This document shows positions 51,711 through 60,586 of a DNA stretch of 64,000 nt, piece after piece (the stretch's first letter is position 1; each line of letters opens with the position of its first letter). The stretch is from Salsipaludibacter albus. Lineage in GTDB: Bacteria > Actinomycetota > Nitriliruptoria > Nitriliruptorales > Nitriliruptoraceae. Position numbers and translations under genes: made by a program. The notes under the pieces were generated by a model. It saw nothing but the letters and a program-made list of their open reading frames with translations. It did no database searches and was not told the DNA's origin. Location: NCBI RefSeq assembly GCF_019798055.1, contig NZ_JAHOPH010000017.1:1-64000 (forward strand), in the 5' to 3' direction.

Positions 51711-52643
51711 TCAGGCTCCCCCGCAACCCTCGACGCTGACCTCGGCTGGATCCACGAGCAGTAGCACGATCGTCCGGTCGGGAGGCCACTGAGTGCCTGG
51801 TGACGGATCGATGCCTACGGCGAGTCGTCCGCGCTGCGGGACGAAGGAATCGTCGGGGTCGGTCGGGTCCGTGGGCTCGATGTCGCGGAATCCGTGGGCG
51901 TTGAGCAGATCGACTGCTAGCTGGCCATCCAGGCAGCCGACGGCTGGTATCAGACCGTCCTCGAAGGATGGTTCATCGGGGGTACCAAGTTCACCCCAGC
52001 GGGCGTAACCGAGTTCGAGCCGAATCTCACCTCCAAGACTGATCTGCGTGCCTGCGGCGGGCTCCTGCTCAACGACCACCCATGCCGAGTCGCTGATTGC
52101 TACTCGCCCCTCACCGGTGGCGTCGTAGTCGTCGATGAAGAGGGCCACATCGAGTGCTTGTAGGAAGTCCTGCGCAAACTGCAACGAAAGCCCCGTCAGC
52201 TCAGGCATCACTTCTTGGGACACGGAGGCCAGATCCGACCGCTCGCTGTCCGGGATGCTGAACGAGACTGGCCCTGGGCTCGTTGTCGGCTCAGGGGTAG
52301 TGGTCGGCTCTGGGGTCGGGGTGGGGGTTAACGCTGGGGTCGGCGTCGGTTCCTGAGGAGGGGAAGCCTCCTCCGCGGGTGTCGGTGTGACCGATGGCTC
52401 CGGTGGAAGGGTTTCGAACGACTCCAAGCCTTCGGCCACGACCGGCTCGGACTCTTCCGTGGTGGTCCCCACGGTGAACAAGGCAGTGACAAAGGCGAGA
52501 AGAAACAGTGCCACTAGGAGTCCACCGAAAACGATCAGCGCGATTCCCCACCCGCGCTTCCACCAAGGCTTGCTGGCCTCCGCTCCCGGAGCCGGTGGTG
52601 GCGGTGGTGGCGGTGGAGGTGGAGGAGGCGTGGACTTTGACAC
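51711..52643 (-). CDS. PASTA-domain membrane protein (copy 2)
   Basis: A 310-residue single-pass protein. It has a cytoplasmic poly-Pro stretch, a PWWKRGWGIALIVFGGLLVA membrane segment, a Thr/Pro/Glu-rich linker (~70-135), and then a PASTA-like domain (~150-215: MPELTGLSLQFAQDFLQALD ... VVVEQEPAAGTQISLGGEI). A second, partial PASTA-like domain (~230-305: IPAVGCLDGQLAVDLLNAHG ... VGIDPSPGTQWPPDRT) follows. PASTA domains bind peptidoglycan fragments or other ligands, but there is no kinase domain. It shares its layout with the next gene upstream. GTG start after AGGGG. Confidence 0.8.
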   Translation of the reverse strand: MSKSTPPPPPPPPPPPPAPGAEASKPWWKRGWGIALIVFGGLLVALFLLAFVTALFTVGTTTEESEPVVAEGLESFETLPPEPSVTPTPAEEASPPQEPTPTPALTPTPTPEPTTTPEPTTSPGPVSFSIPDSERSDLASVSQEVMPELTGLSLQFAQDFLQALDVALFIDDYDATGEGRVAISDSAWVVVEQEPAAGTQISLGGEIRLELGYARWGELGTPDEPSFEDGLIPAVGCLDGQLAVDLLNAHGFRDIEPTDPTDPDDSFVPQRGRLAVGIDPSPGTQWPPDRTIVLLLVDPAEVSVEGCGGA

Positions 52644-52765
52644 TAGTACCCCTGTTGTGATGACGGGCCGGACGCAAGTGCCAATGCGGATATTGCTGTC
52701 GTGTCGGGACTGGCTGCAAAAGGGGAGGATTCCCGACGTCCAAAGTTCGTCTGGCCTCCCCCGGT

Positions 52766-53857
52766 CTAGTCGTTGGAAAGCTCGATCGTCCATGTCCCTT
52801 CAGCCATGATCTCAAGCAGTTGAGTTCCGCTGGGCCATCTCGCCCTAACGTCCGTGTCACCAATCTCGTTGACCAAGAGCTCGGACCCGTAGTCGCCGTA
52901 GGCATCAATCACGAAGTTACTTTCGCCTTGGTGAGTCACATTGGCGATGCGTCCTTCGCCCTCGCCTTCAGGGATGAACACCACTTCGTCGGATTCTCCT
53001 TCGATGGCACCATCTTGCATGTTGGGAGCGTTCTGGATGGGCTCAAAGGTCATCGTCCACGGCCCGTCGGCCATGACGTCGAACTCCCGCGTGTTCTCGC
53101 CGACGAAGAGGTTGATGGCGCCTCCAGCCTCGTAGGGGGCGATCCCGTTAAAAAGTAGATCAAGTTGCTCGCCATCTTCGTCGTAGGTATCCACAACGAA
53201 GTTGCTGTCGCCATTGGCGTCAGCTCGGACATACGCCACGGCGTCGCCAGGGATCTGAAAGTCCAGAATCACATCATTTCCGTTGCCTTCCAAGACGATG
53301 GGTTCACTCCAGGTGAAGCGCCCGACCGCGATGACGACTTCGGTTCCCGGTGGCACTTCCTCTCCGGCCGCCGGTTGTTGTGACACCACGACACCATCGC
53401 GGTCACTTGCGTCCACCTCGGATTCTTGGGCTGAAACTGCCAGATCCAACCCTTCCAACACTGCCCGGGCGTCCGCCTCCGACAACCCCTCAACGTCTGG
53501 AACCCCTATCGGCTCCGGGGTGGGGCTGGGCGTCGGACTCGGCGTGGGGCTGGGTGTCGGACTCGGCGTCGGGCTGGGTGTCGGACTCGGCGTGGGGCTG
53601 GGCGTCGGACTCGGCGTAGGGCTTGCTGGCGCAGCTGCGTCTTGCTCCTCGGGATCCTCATCGCCGTCCACAGCAATCCCAATAGCTACGAGCACACCCA
53701 GTGCGATGAGCCCGATGCCCCACCAGGTCTTCCACCAGGGACGACCATCCCCGTCCTCGGGGGTGTTGTCGCCAACAGCCGGAGCTGGAGGCGGCGTCGA
53801 GGACGGCGATCCCTCATCGCCTTCGGAGGACGGCGGCGGCGGCGTGGGCGATGACAC
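52766..53857 (-). CDS. PASTA-domain membrane protein (copy 1)
   Basis: A 363-residue protein of the same design: Pro-rich N-terminus, RPWWKTWWGIGLIALGVLVA membrane segment, a linker of nine Ser-Pro-Thr-Pro repeats, one PASTA domain (IGVPDVEGLSEADARAVLEG ... VVVSQQPAAGEEVPPGTEV), and a ~190-residue C-terminal domain with two similar halves. Each half has a motif like GDSNFVVDTYDEDG or GESNFVIDAYGDYG and ends in WTMTFEP or WTIELSN. These halves look like beta-sandwich modules; I do not recognise the family. GTG start after GGGGAA. Confidence 0.8.
   Translation of the reverse strand: MSSPTPPPPSSEGDEGSPSSTPPPAPAVGDNTPEDGDGRPWWKTWWGIGLIALGVLVAIGIAVDGDEDPEEQDAAAPASPTPSPTPSPTPSPTPSPTPSPTPSPTPSPTPSPTPEPIGVPDVEGLSEADARAVLEGLDLAVSAQESEVDASDRDGVVVSQQPAAGEEVPPGTEVVIAVGRFTWSEPIVLEGNGNDVILDFQIPGDAVAYVRADANGDSNFVVDTYDEDGEQLDLLFNGIAPYEAGGAINLFVGENTREFDVMADGPWTMTFEPIQNAPNMQDGAIEGESDEVVFIPEGEGEGRIANVTHQGESNFVIDAYGDYGSELLVNEIGDTDVRARWPSGTQLLEIMAEGTWTIELSND
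53517..53624 (-). repeat. 12-bp tandem repeat coding Ser-Pro-Thr-Pro
   Basis: About nine units with alternating synonymous variants (GGCGTGGGGCTG and GGTGTCGGACTC types on the plus strand). It encodes the linker of the PASTA protein and could vary in length by slippage. Confidence 0.8.
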
Positions 53858-54204
53858 GAAGTTCCCCTAGTGACGACAGCGAGCGAAACCGTAGTACAAA
53901 CCTGAGACTTCCGATGCACCTCAATGCCTGACAACCGAGACGCACGGTCCTGCACCACCACCCAGGACGCGATCCCGTCGCATCTACCGAACAGGGATTG
54001 ACCGGCCGCAGCGCCTGCTCTTTTCGCCCACTCGGGCGCAGCGAGCCCGCGTACGAATTCGAGATAATCGGGGCTCTGTGTAACAGGTGTGGTTAGGCCT
54101 GCTTATGAAGGTGGGGTGGAAACTTCGAGCCGACCCGCTGTGACACCCCGGACGTTGCCCGTGGGCTGGTAGCGCTACTTCCTCGGGAAGATGGGAAGGC
54201 GGAG
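53858..54204. other. Gene-free region before PASTA genes
   Basis: About 350 bases with no supported gene. It is less GC-rich than average and must contain the promoter of the leftward PASTA genes. A GGGCGCAGCGAGCCC short palindrome near 54034-54048 echoes the GCGCAGCGA motif at the left end of the window. Confidence 0.4.
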
Positions 54205-55140
54205 TCAAGCGTTGCCATCGTCAGTCCGGCTTGGCCTGACGGGCGGAGTCCTGGCTCCCAACCAGCGACCGACGGCCCAACCAGCCAGAGCGGCTGCTGC
54301 CCCAAGGAGCAGCGGATTCCCCCAGCGAGCGACGTCACTGCCGGGCTCCGGCCCGGGATCGAGGAGGTGCTTGGCCAGCCATTCGACTGTCAGGGCGAGT
54401 GCTTCGGGATCTCGATCGCTTGTTAGCACGGAGTGACGCGAGCCCGGGACCTCGACAGTCGTCAAGCGTCCGTGCGTGAAGACTCGCAGGTGGCCACGTC
54501 GCTGCCACTCTCCGAGCGGGTGCTCTTCGTCCGTGGACTTCAGGCGGGTGCGGATGTGGTCGAACCGACCGTCGCCACACAGAGGGTCGTTGCGATAGCG
54601 CAGGCACAGCAGGGGCGTGTCCGATTCCTCGGCCGCCTCGAGCGTCTCGTCGGATAGACCGAGGTCGGCGCTGGTGGTCGGGGACCAGGGACGCATTGGA
54701 GATGACGGCTGGCTGCTGATTACGGTAGCTGTGCTCTCGTTGGCGAGCGTGCCGAGCACGATGCCTCCGGTCATGCACATCCCGATCACGGCGACGCCGC
54801 GACTGGCGTCGAGTTCTGGGTCGGCAACCAGTTCGGCGATGAGAGCGTTCAGCCAGTTAGTGAGCTTGTCTGGACCACCTGCGCTGAACAGTGCCATTTC
54901 ACGTCGAAGACAGCTCCAGGCTTTCACAGCGCCTCCGAGTGTGCTGCGCACCTCGGAGTCGCCGTAGAGCAGGGGCACGTGGACCGAATAGCCCTGCAGT
55001 TGGAGCATGCACGCGAGTTCGTGGAAGGCGGTGGAGACGCCGTGAAGCTCGTGGAGCAGCACCACCGGCGGTCCCTCGCCATAGGACACGACCTCGAACC
55101 GACGACCGTCGTGGGCCACGGAGCGCGTGCGCTGACTCAT
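54205..55140 (-). CDS. Dienelactone hydrolase-like protein with C-terminal membrane segment
   Basis: A 311-residue protein. Residues ~10-255 form a DLH-type alpha/beta hydrolase with ELHG in VVLLHELHGVSTAFHEL, nucleophile Cys in VIGMCMTGGIV (G-x-C-x-T-G-G), and His in VPGSRHSVLT. A C-terminal hydrophobic segment (PLLLGAAAALAGWAVGRWLG) may anchor it. The ATG overlaps the stop of the large membrane protein upstream (ATGA), so the two are co-translated. Confidence 0.85.
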   Translation of the reverse strand: MSQRTRSVAHDGRRFEVVSYGEGPPVVLLHELHGVSTAFHELACMLQLQGYSVHVPLLYGDSEVRSTLGGAVKAWSCLRREMALFSAGGPDKLTNWLNALIAELVADPELDASRGVAVIGMCMTGGIVLGTLANESTATVISSQPSSPMRPWSPTTSADLGLSDETLEAAEESDTPLLCLRYRNDPLCGDGRFDHIRTRLKSTDEEHPLGEWQRRGHLRVFTHGRLTTVEVPGSRHSVLTSDRDPEALALTVEWLAKHLLDPGPEPGSDVARWGNPLLLGAAAALAGWAVGRWLGARTPPVRPSRTDDGNA

Positions 55141-57602
55141 GTCGCGGTCGGGTCTGGCGGACTGTGTGTGTCGAACATCGGCCGCAGTTCGGTGATAGCC
55201 ACGGCGTACCGGTCCTCCAACCAGTATCCCGAATGGAGCCGGTTCTGTGGATCTGCAAGTCCGTACGGGGGGTCCGACAGCTCGTCAATTACCGTCGAGG
55301 CTTCGTCCTCGTTGCTGTCCTGGGAGTGGGCTATCGGCCCGCCGATGGGATCGGTGACACGCCACAGGTTGCGCCACCGGATCTCCCCCGTCCCAGGACT
55401 CGTCAGGTGGCCGGCCAGTTCCGTCAGCAGCCCCGCGTGGAACATCCCAGGGAATAGTTCGCTGTACAGCCGCCGGACCGGCGATCCGTACGTCAGCAAG
55501 GCCACTTGGTCGAGCGAGCCTGCGTCTGGGTCCTTGTCGTGCGCTAGCAGACACGCCGGCACGGCGATCACGCTGCCTTGCGAGTGCGGAGCCAGGATCG
55601 TCGAGGCACCAGCCGCCCTGCGTCGCTGCAGGACCACTGCGAGGCCGCTGACAGCTGTGTCGGAGTAGCTGCGTTGCGCGAATGGATGGAACCACCGTGG
55701 CCAGAACGCCGTGAGGTCCCACAGGACCGCAAGCCCCCGCCGGGTCGATCGGTCCCGAAAGCCATAGACCATCCTCGTGCCGATCGCCAAGACCGGGGCC
55801 GTGAAGGCCACGAACACCGCCACGTCGGACAGCGACGGGTCGTACGGCGGTAGCCACGCCGGTGCCGCCAGCCACTCCAGGCGGCCAGTCCAGCCACCTT
55901 TGAGCGTTGTCTCGATGACACCGAGCAAGAGCGTCAACCCAGCGAGGAGGAAGATCAGGAAACCGACCCATCGCCAGGGGCCCTTTATAGCGATCAAGAC
56001 AATCACAGCGACCGTGACGAGAAGTACGGCGCCGAGTCCCCACACCAAGTCTGACGAACCGATTCTGAGGCATTCCTGGCTGTCCAGCGCCACTGCCTCG
56101 AAGCCCCATGGCGTGGCGCCTGGCCGTGTGCACTCCCGGACTGCCTTGTAGAGAGCAATGAAGCCGATCACCCCGAGCGCGCCGAGGAAGACGACAAGCC
56201 GGGTGGGCTGGCTGACCAGTTGCCGCACGGCGCTCATCGGTCGCGAACCGAGGTCGGGGTTCTGCCTCTGAACGAGACTGGCGAGGCGGATGCCGCCGAT
56301 CACGACGACCAGGAGTGCCAGCACCAGGAAGACAAGAGCGACCCACTCCAGCACGGCAGGCGTGACAATCTTTGTCAGCGCCTTCTCGGCCCTCCCGGTC
56401 AACGGCCCCGCGAGGATCTCCATGCCGCCGAGCAGGAAGCCGGCCCCGTATACAGCACCCGTAGCGCCGGCGAGCAGCATCACCGACGGCCCCGTCAACA
56501 CCTGCAACCCAGACGTCCCCGGTGACCCTAGACGAGAGGTCCAGAACTCAAGCACGGCCACCGCGACGGCCGCGACTAGCACCGCGACGGCGGCGACGAC
56601 GAGAGTGCCGCGGAGGCCAGGCAGCGTCTCAGTGGGCTCGATGGGCAGGCGCGACAAAGACGCGCCGGCCATGACGACGCTCAGAGCCCCCAACAACCCG
56701 GCGAGCCAGCGTGCAACGGCACTCCACACCCGATGTAGCGGTCGGCCCGCGGACCACGACATCGCAACAAGGAACCCGGCTGAGATCGCAATGCAGGCAC
56801 TAGCAGCGACGAGACCACTGAGCGCTACCCAATTCTCCGCTAGTTCGCCCACAACCCGGGGCGGCCACGCTTCGAATGTGATTCCACCCACCGCCAACGC
56901 GGCGGTGCAGACGGTCGCGGCGATCACGGAGAACGCGACCGCGGTGTGCGGGCGATGGCTGTGAGCGACGGTCTGCGGTGTAGACCACATCCCATCAGGA
57001 TCGACCTCAAAGCTAGTCGTCCGAGCACGCTCCACCACCAGCGGGGAGCGCTTCGGCCATAGCGGTCTCCACGGGTCTCGCGGGGCGACGGTCGTCAAGA
57101 TTGCGAGGGCCGCGATGGAGCTGAGCGCCAACACGTAACCCACCCAGGCGCCGATGCGTTCGCCGACGATGGCCCCCGCGACCGACGGGGCCACGTCAAG
57201 GAACGCGAGCGCCACGAACGTTGACCACAGCACGGTCAAAGCGAGCCCGTGCAACCGCAGCATGGCCGTCGCGAGCCTGCCCTGCCAAGGTGGCCTCTCG
57301 GCGGTGCAGTTCGGACGTATCGAGGGCAGCATCCAGCCCGCCACGTTGCTCAGCATGAACGGCAGCAGCAGAATGTTGAACGCGTGCCACGGCCGACCCG
57401 ACGTCAGAGACCCCCATGAGAACGCACGCCGGTCCCTCGGGACACGCCGCCCCCTCCCCGTCAGCTCAAGGCCGGTGGGCAACCCGTACTCGACCTCGCT
57501 GACACCAACCTCGAGCAGCGACTCGGCCGACGTCCCGGCCACGCCATGGATCCGGAGCTCCCAGAAGCTCGCATCAGACGTCCCCCAGCCCTGCCCCGTC
57601 AC
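55137..57602 (-). CDS. Large multi-spanning membrane protein with lipase-like motif
   Basis: An 821-residue protein that starts with WELRIHGVAGTSAESLL, a strand-turn with His-Gly as in alpha/beta hydrolases. It continues through about 14-16 membrane helices and ends with a cytoplasmic or extracellular domain carrying the nucleophile elbow ILAPHSQGSVIAV (G-H-S-x-G-type, here P-H-S-Q-G). The hydrolase fold seems split by a long membrane insert. GTG at 57602 is chosen because GGGAG lies five bases upstream; the frame is open to 57794. It forms an operon with the DLH-like gene. Substrate unknown, possibly a lipid. Confidence 0.72.
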   Translation of the reverse strand: MTGQGWGTSDASFWELRIHGVAGTSAESLLEVGVSEVEYGLPTGLELTGRGRRVPRDRRAFSWGSLTSGRPWHAFNILLLPFMLSNVAGWMLPSIRPNCTAERPPWQGRLATAMLRLHGLALTVLWSTFVALAFLDVAPSVAGAIVGERIGAWVGYVLALSSIAALAILTTVAPRDPWRPLWPKRSPLVVERARTTSFEVDPDGMWSTPQTVAHSHRPHTAVAFSVIAATVCTAALAVGGITFEAWPPRVVGELAENWVALSGLVAASACIAISAGFLVAMSWSAGRPLHRVWSAVARWLAGLLGALSVVMAGASLSRLPIEPTETLPGLRGTLVVAAVAVLVAAVAVAVLEFWTSRLGSPGTSGLQVLTGPSVMLLAGATGAVYGAGFLLGGMEILAGPLTGRAEKALTKIVTPAVLEWVALVFLVLALLVVVIGGIRLASLVQRQNPDLGSRPMSAVRQLVSQPTRLVVFLGALGVIGFIALYKAVRECTRPGATPWGFEAVALDSQECLRIGSSDLVWGLGAVLLVTVAVIVLIAIKGPWRWVGFLIFLLAGLTLLLGVIETTLKGGWTGRLEWLAAPAWLPPYDPSLSDVAVFVAFTAPVLAIGTRMVYGFRDRSTRRGLAVLWDLTAFWPRWFHPFAQRSYSDTAVSGLAVVLQRRRAAGASTILAPHSQGSVIAVPACLLAHDKDPDAGSLDQVALLTYGSPVRRLYSELFPGMFHAGLLTELAGHLTSPGTGEIRWRNLWRVTDPIGGPIAHSQDSNEDEASTVIDELSDPPYGLADPQNRLHSGYWLEDRYAVAITELRPMFDTHSPPDPTAT

Positions 57603-58224
57603 CTGTGCTCCCAACCTCTGGACAAGATGAGTCCGCAACTTGCCGCCGGCACACCCAAACTCATGAAGCCCACCACGGCGATTACTGGCGAACGTCGTCG
57701 AGTGCTCATCGGCTGCCCCATCCCCAATCCAGTCGCCCAATGGACCCTTGCAGATGTCGCTGCGTCCGTCAACTGTTGTTGGTGTCGTCGCCAAGGGGTA
57801 GACCTCGACGTGCCCTGTATCCGCTCGGGCTTTTGCAGGCTCCGACCGAGTTTCGCGGTCGCCGACTGACGCCCAACGAGCGCCTGGGCAGGTCCTTCGC
57901 CTTCCGGCCCAGCAGAACGCCCCGTCTTACGCCGGGCCGAGCATTGATGTCGCGATTGACACCACAGCCGGCATGAACCGCTTCAGCCTCAAGCCCGACC
58001 TTGAGACTGGGATAGCTCTTCACCGCGCATGAAGTCGGCAGGACGACACTGAACGCCTGCTTGTGCTCAAGCTGCCTCTGCATCGGCAGGCGGCCGGGGA
58101 TCGCAACTCGGATGCGGATACTCGGGGCTATGCGGGTCGGGGCTATTCCCAAAGCCGGGAGGTCCGGGGTTGCCCCTGCGGCCCTCCTCATCCTTGGTCT
58201 CATGGGCGGGCAGGGTCCGGACCG
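57603..58224. other. Gene-poor region
   Basis: The first ~190 bases could code an N-terminal extension of the membrane protein, but its composition argues against it. The rest holds a 144-codon minus-strand frame (57769-58203) without ribosome binding site or motif. I see nothing certain here. Confidence 0.4.
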
Positions 58225-59121
58225 TCAGTGCCGCTGGGGTTCGGAGTTGTGTGCGAGGTGGTCTTCGACGACTTGCCGGTAGTCGCTGAAGGTGGTCCGT
58301 GTTTCGGGCACAGCGTCCGCGATCGCCTTGGGGTAGATGCGCTCGGGCTGGTGGGTCAGCAGATCCCGGCGCTCGACGCAGGTTGCCAGCCGGTTGGCGA
58401 GGTCACCTGGGAGGATCCCGGCATGTGCCAGGAGCTCGATGCCGTCGCGGTTGTCGGTGGGTGCTCGCCGTCCCGCGGCGGCGAGCATGTCGGCGTTGAT
58501 CTGTCCTGCGGTATCGACGAGGCTGGCCAGCACTCGCTCGAGCGAGTGACGTAAATCTCTGTCGACCTCGAGGTCCGAACTCTGGACGTTGCCGTGACGG
58601 CGAAGGTCGTCGAGCAGTTCACCGATTGTGGAGAGTCTGGCTCGGAGGGTCGCAACATCGAGCGGGGCGGTGGTCGTGGCAAGGAGCGACCGGAGTGTGT
58701 CGCGTCGCATGCTTGCGGTCTCCATGAACGTGCCGTCGGCCGCCATGGCTGCAAACGCGTGTTCCATCGGCTCGCGTTCGTACAGTGCGATTCCGTCGGC
58801 GATCGCACGGCGGCGTGCCGTGGTGGTGGCGTGAGCGGCGTCCACGACATCGATGGCTTCTGTGCCCAGCAGCGAGACCAGACTGTCGAGTAGTCCGACG
58901 ACGTCGTGGCGGCTGCCTGGTTCGAACACCACGCCGAAGTCGAGGTCGCGCGGCCGGTCCACCTCAGGGTCAGCTGCACTGCCGAACAAGGTGAGCACCC
59001 ACACGTTGTGGCGACGACACATCTCGTCGAGCTTGCCTTCGGGGAGACCGAACAGCCGCAGGCGTGCAGCTTCAACGCTGCCGGCCGGGTCGTCCGAACC
59101 ACAGTTGCCATGGGTGGGCAT
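58225..59121 (-). CDS. Fused nucleotidyltransferase (MNT) - HEPN protein
   Basis: A 298-residue protein. Residues ~25-120 are a minimal nucleotidyltransferase domain: VWVLTLFGSAADPEVDRPRD with LDFGV, giving GSA (47-49) and the Asp pair D59/D61, and a later acidic strand IDVVD. Residues ~135-290 are a helical HEPN/HepT-like domain with the RX4H ribonuclease motif RDLLTH (R252, H257). HepT toxins usually have RX4HXY; here the following residues are Gln-Pro. MNT and HEPN are normally separate antitoxin and toxin genes in which MntA-type enzymes AMPylate HepT. Here they are one chain. The MNT Ser is replaced by Arg before DLD, so activity needs testing. Confidence 0.78.
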   Translation of the reverse strand: MPTHGNCGSDDPAGSVEAARLRLFGLPEGKLDEMCRRHNVWVLTLFGSAADPEVDRPRDLDFGVVFEPGSRHDVVGLLDSLVSLLGTEAIDVVDAAHATTTARRRAIADGIALYEREPMEHAFAAMAADGTFMETASMRRDTLRSLLATTTAPLDVATLRARLSTIGELLDDLRRHGNVQSSDLEVDRDLRHSLERVLASLVDTAGQINADMLAAAGRRAPTDNRDGIELLAHAGILPGDLANRLATCVERRDLLTHQPERIYPKAIADAVPETRTTFSDYRQVVEDHLAHNSEPQRH

Positions 59122-59574
59122 GGGAGCCTTCGCCTCCGCACATCTCGAATGCCACGATAGACGTCAACGAGTCCGGATCAGTCCCTGGCAGGGTTGCCCC
59201 GGTCGGGCCTGACCCGCAGGCCCCATATCGCACCGGCACCATCTCCGGGCCACCGAAGACCTCTGTCAGTCGCACTGGCCGTGCAGATCCGTGGGCCAGG
59301 CACGGAACTCCTTGCTGGCGTCGATCTCCGAACCGCTGAACCCCTCCGCTGTCGCCTCGAGCAGTTGCATGCCACCGTCCAGGTGGTGATCACCCCCGGC
59401 CCGTCCCGGATGTGGCGCGACAAGACCTCTGGTAGCGGGGGCTATCCGATGGCAGCGCCGACGCACGGTCCCCTATGAAGGACGACGCGGCCGTCGTGTC
59501 GCTCTCCACCCGTATCGTTGACTCCGATCATTCGGACCGCTGATCTAGCAGGCCGAGCGGCAGACGAGGTGGGC
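59122..59574. other. Gene-free region
   Basis: About 450 bases with no supported gene. Short frames show no motif. It separates two divergent HEPN-type genes and should hold both promoters; I could not pick out convincing -10/-35 boxes. Confidence 0.4.
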
Positions 59575-60309
59575 ATGGCCGGACTGTTCGTGATGAAGGG
59601 CATGGAAGTCCACCTGACGGACTTCACGATTTCGGTAGACGAGAGCGGCAGGACCCACTCGTCGATTTCGCTTGCCGTTGCTCTTGATGTATGGCCCATG
59701 TGGCTTGATGTCGCGATTGAGCACGCGCAGACGGCTCAGATGGCACGGCTGGAACTTGAGGCCGCGTCTGGGAAGGGCAGGGAGGGCGCCGATCCGTCCT
59801 TGCTGGCTGACTTGATGACGCAGGAGTGTCGTGCCTCTCTCGTGGCCATCTCGGCCGCAGCCTTCGCCCTGGACAACTTCCACACGCACGCGCTCCTAAA
59901 GCTTCCAGGGGCCGATGAGTTGAAACGCCAGTGGCGAAACAAGACTGCCCGGCATCGCCGCGTGAATGAGGTTCTCAGGCGACTGATTCGCCCCACGAAT
60001 CCCGGGAGCGCTGAACTTCAGTCCGCCGTCTCGGGCATCTTCGGGCTACGCGATCTGGCCGTCCACGCTCCCGCCGCGTATCGCGATCCCGTCACTCACG
60101 ACCTACTGAAGCAACCCGTTGAGTGGAGGCTCGCTCAGTACACCGGCCGACAAGCCAACACCGCCGCCTACTCGGCGACGGGTGTGATCTGGCAGGCCTG
60201 TCACAACGATCACCCTTGTTCTCCTGACCTCGATCGTTGGTGCGCCGCAAGGCGTGAGCGCGTTCAGGAACGGCTTGATCGCGCAACCAGGCTGGAACCG
60301 CGCAACTAA
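59575..60309 (+). CDS. Hypothetical protein with HEPN-type RX4H motif
   Basis: A 244-residue, mostly helical protein of unknown function. After a beta-rich start (MEVHLTDFTISVDESG), helices follow (IEHAQTAQMARLELEAA; CRASLVAISAAAFALDNFHT). GLRDLAVHA contains an RX4H motif (R159, H164) as in HEPN nucleases. The sequence THDLLKQPVEW follows. The ATG at 59575 is preceded by GAGG; the frame is open to a TTG at 59518. It diverges from the MNT-HEPN gene. Membership in HEPN is tentative. Confidence 0.6.
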   Translation: MAGLFVMKGMEVHLTDFTISVDESGRTHSSISLAVALDVWPMWLDVAIEHAQTAQMARLELEAASGKGREGADPSLLADLMTQECRASLVAISAAAFALDNFHTHALLKLPGADELKRQWRNKTARHRRVNEVLRRLIRPTNPGSAELQSAVSGIFGLRDLAVHAPAAYRDPVTHDLLKQPVEWRLAQYTGRQANTAAYSATGVIWQACHNDHPCSPDLDRWCAARRERVQERLDRATRLEPRN

Positions 60310-60586
60310 CCGACTCGGCGCAGTAGACCAGGTACGGCAGCGTCGCACCCTTTCCGAGGAAGCGCCCTTTGGACGGTCGGCATAGGTGGCTCTCCTAGGC
60401 TTCCGAGTCGGCCTCGAGCGTGTTTGGATTAGGCGACCTTCGCGGAGCCTCCGACCCTGGGCCCATCGGACTCGGGCTGTCCCGTAGGCCTCGACTCCGT
60501 GAGTGTGCGGTGTGGCCTGCTCAGCCAGTTCGTGACCCTTAGGCTGGTGGTCCAGCTCTCACCACCACGAGCGATTGGAGTGCGAC
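60310..60586. other. Gene-free region before the DUF2510 gene
   Basis: About 280 bases with no supported gene; probably contains the promoter of the following gene. A GGAG six bases before the GTG at 60587 is the likely ribosome binding site. Confidence 0.4.

Noticed and set aside
57769-58203. 144-codon minus-strand frame between the membrane protein and MNT-HEPN genes
   Set aside because: No ribosome binding site, no motif, Arg/Pro-rich shadow-like composition.
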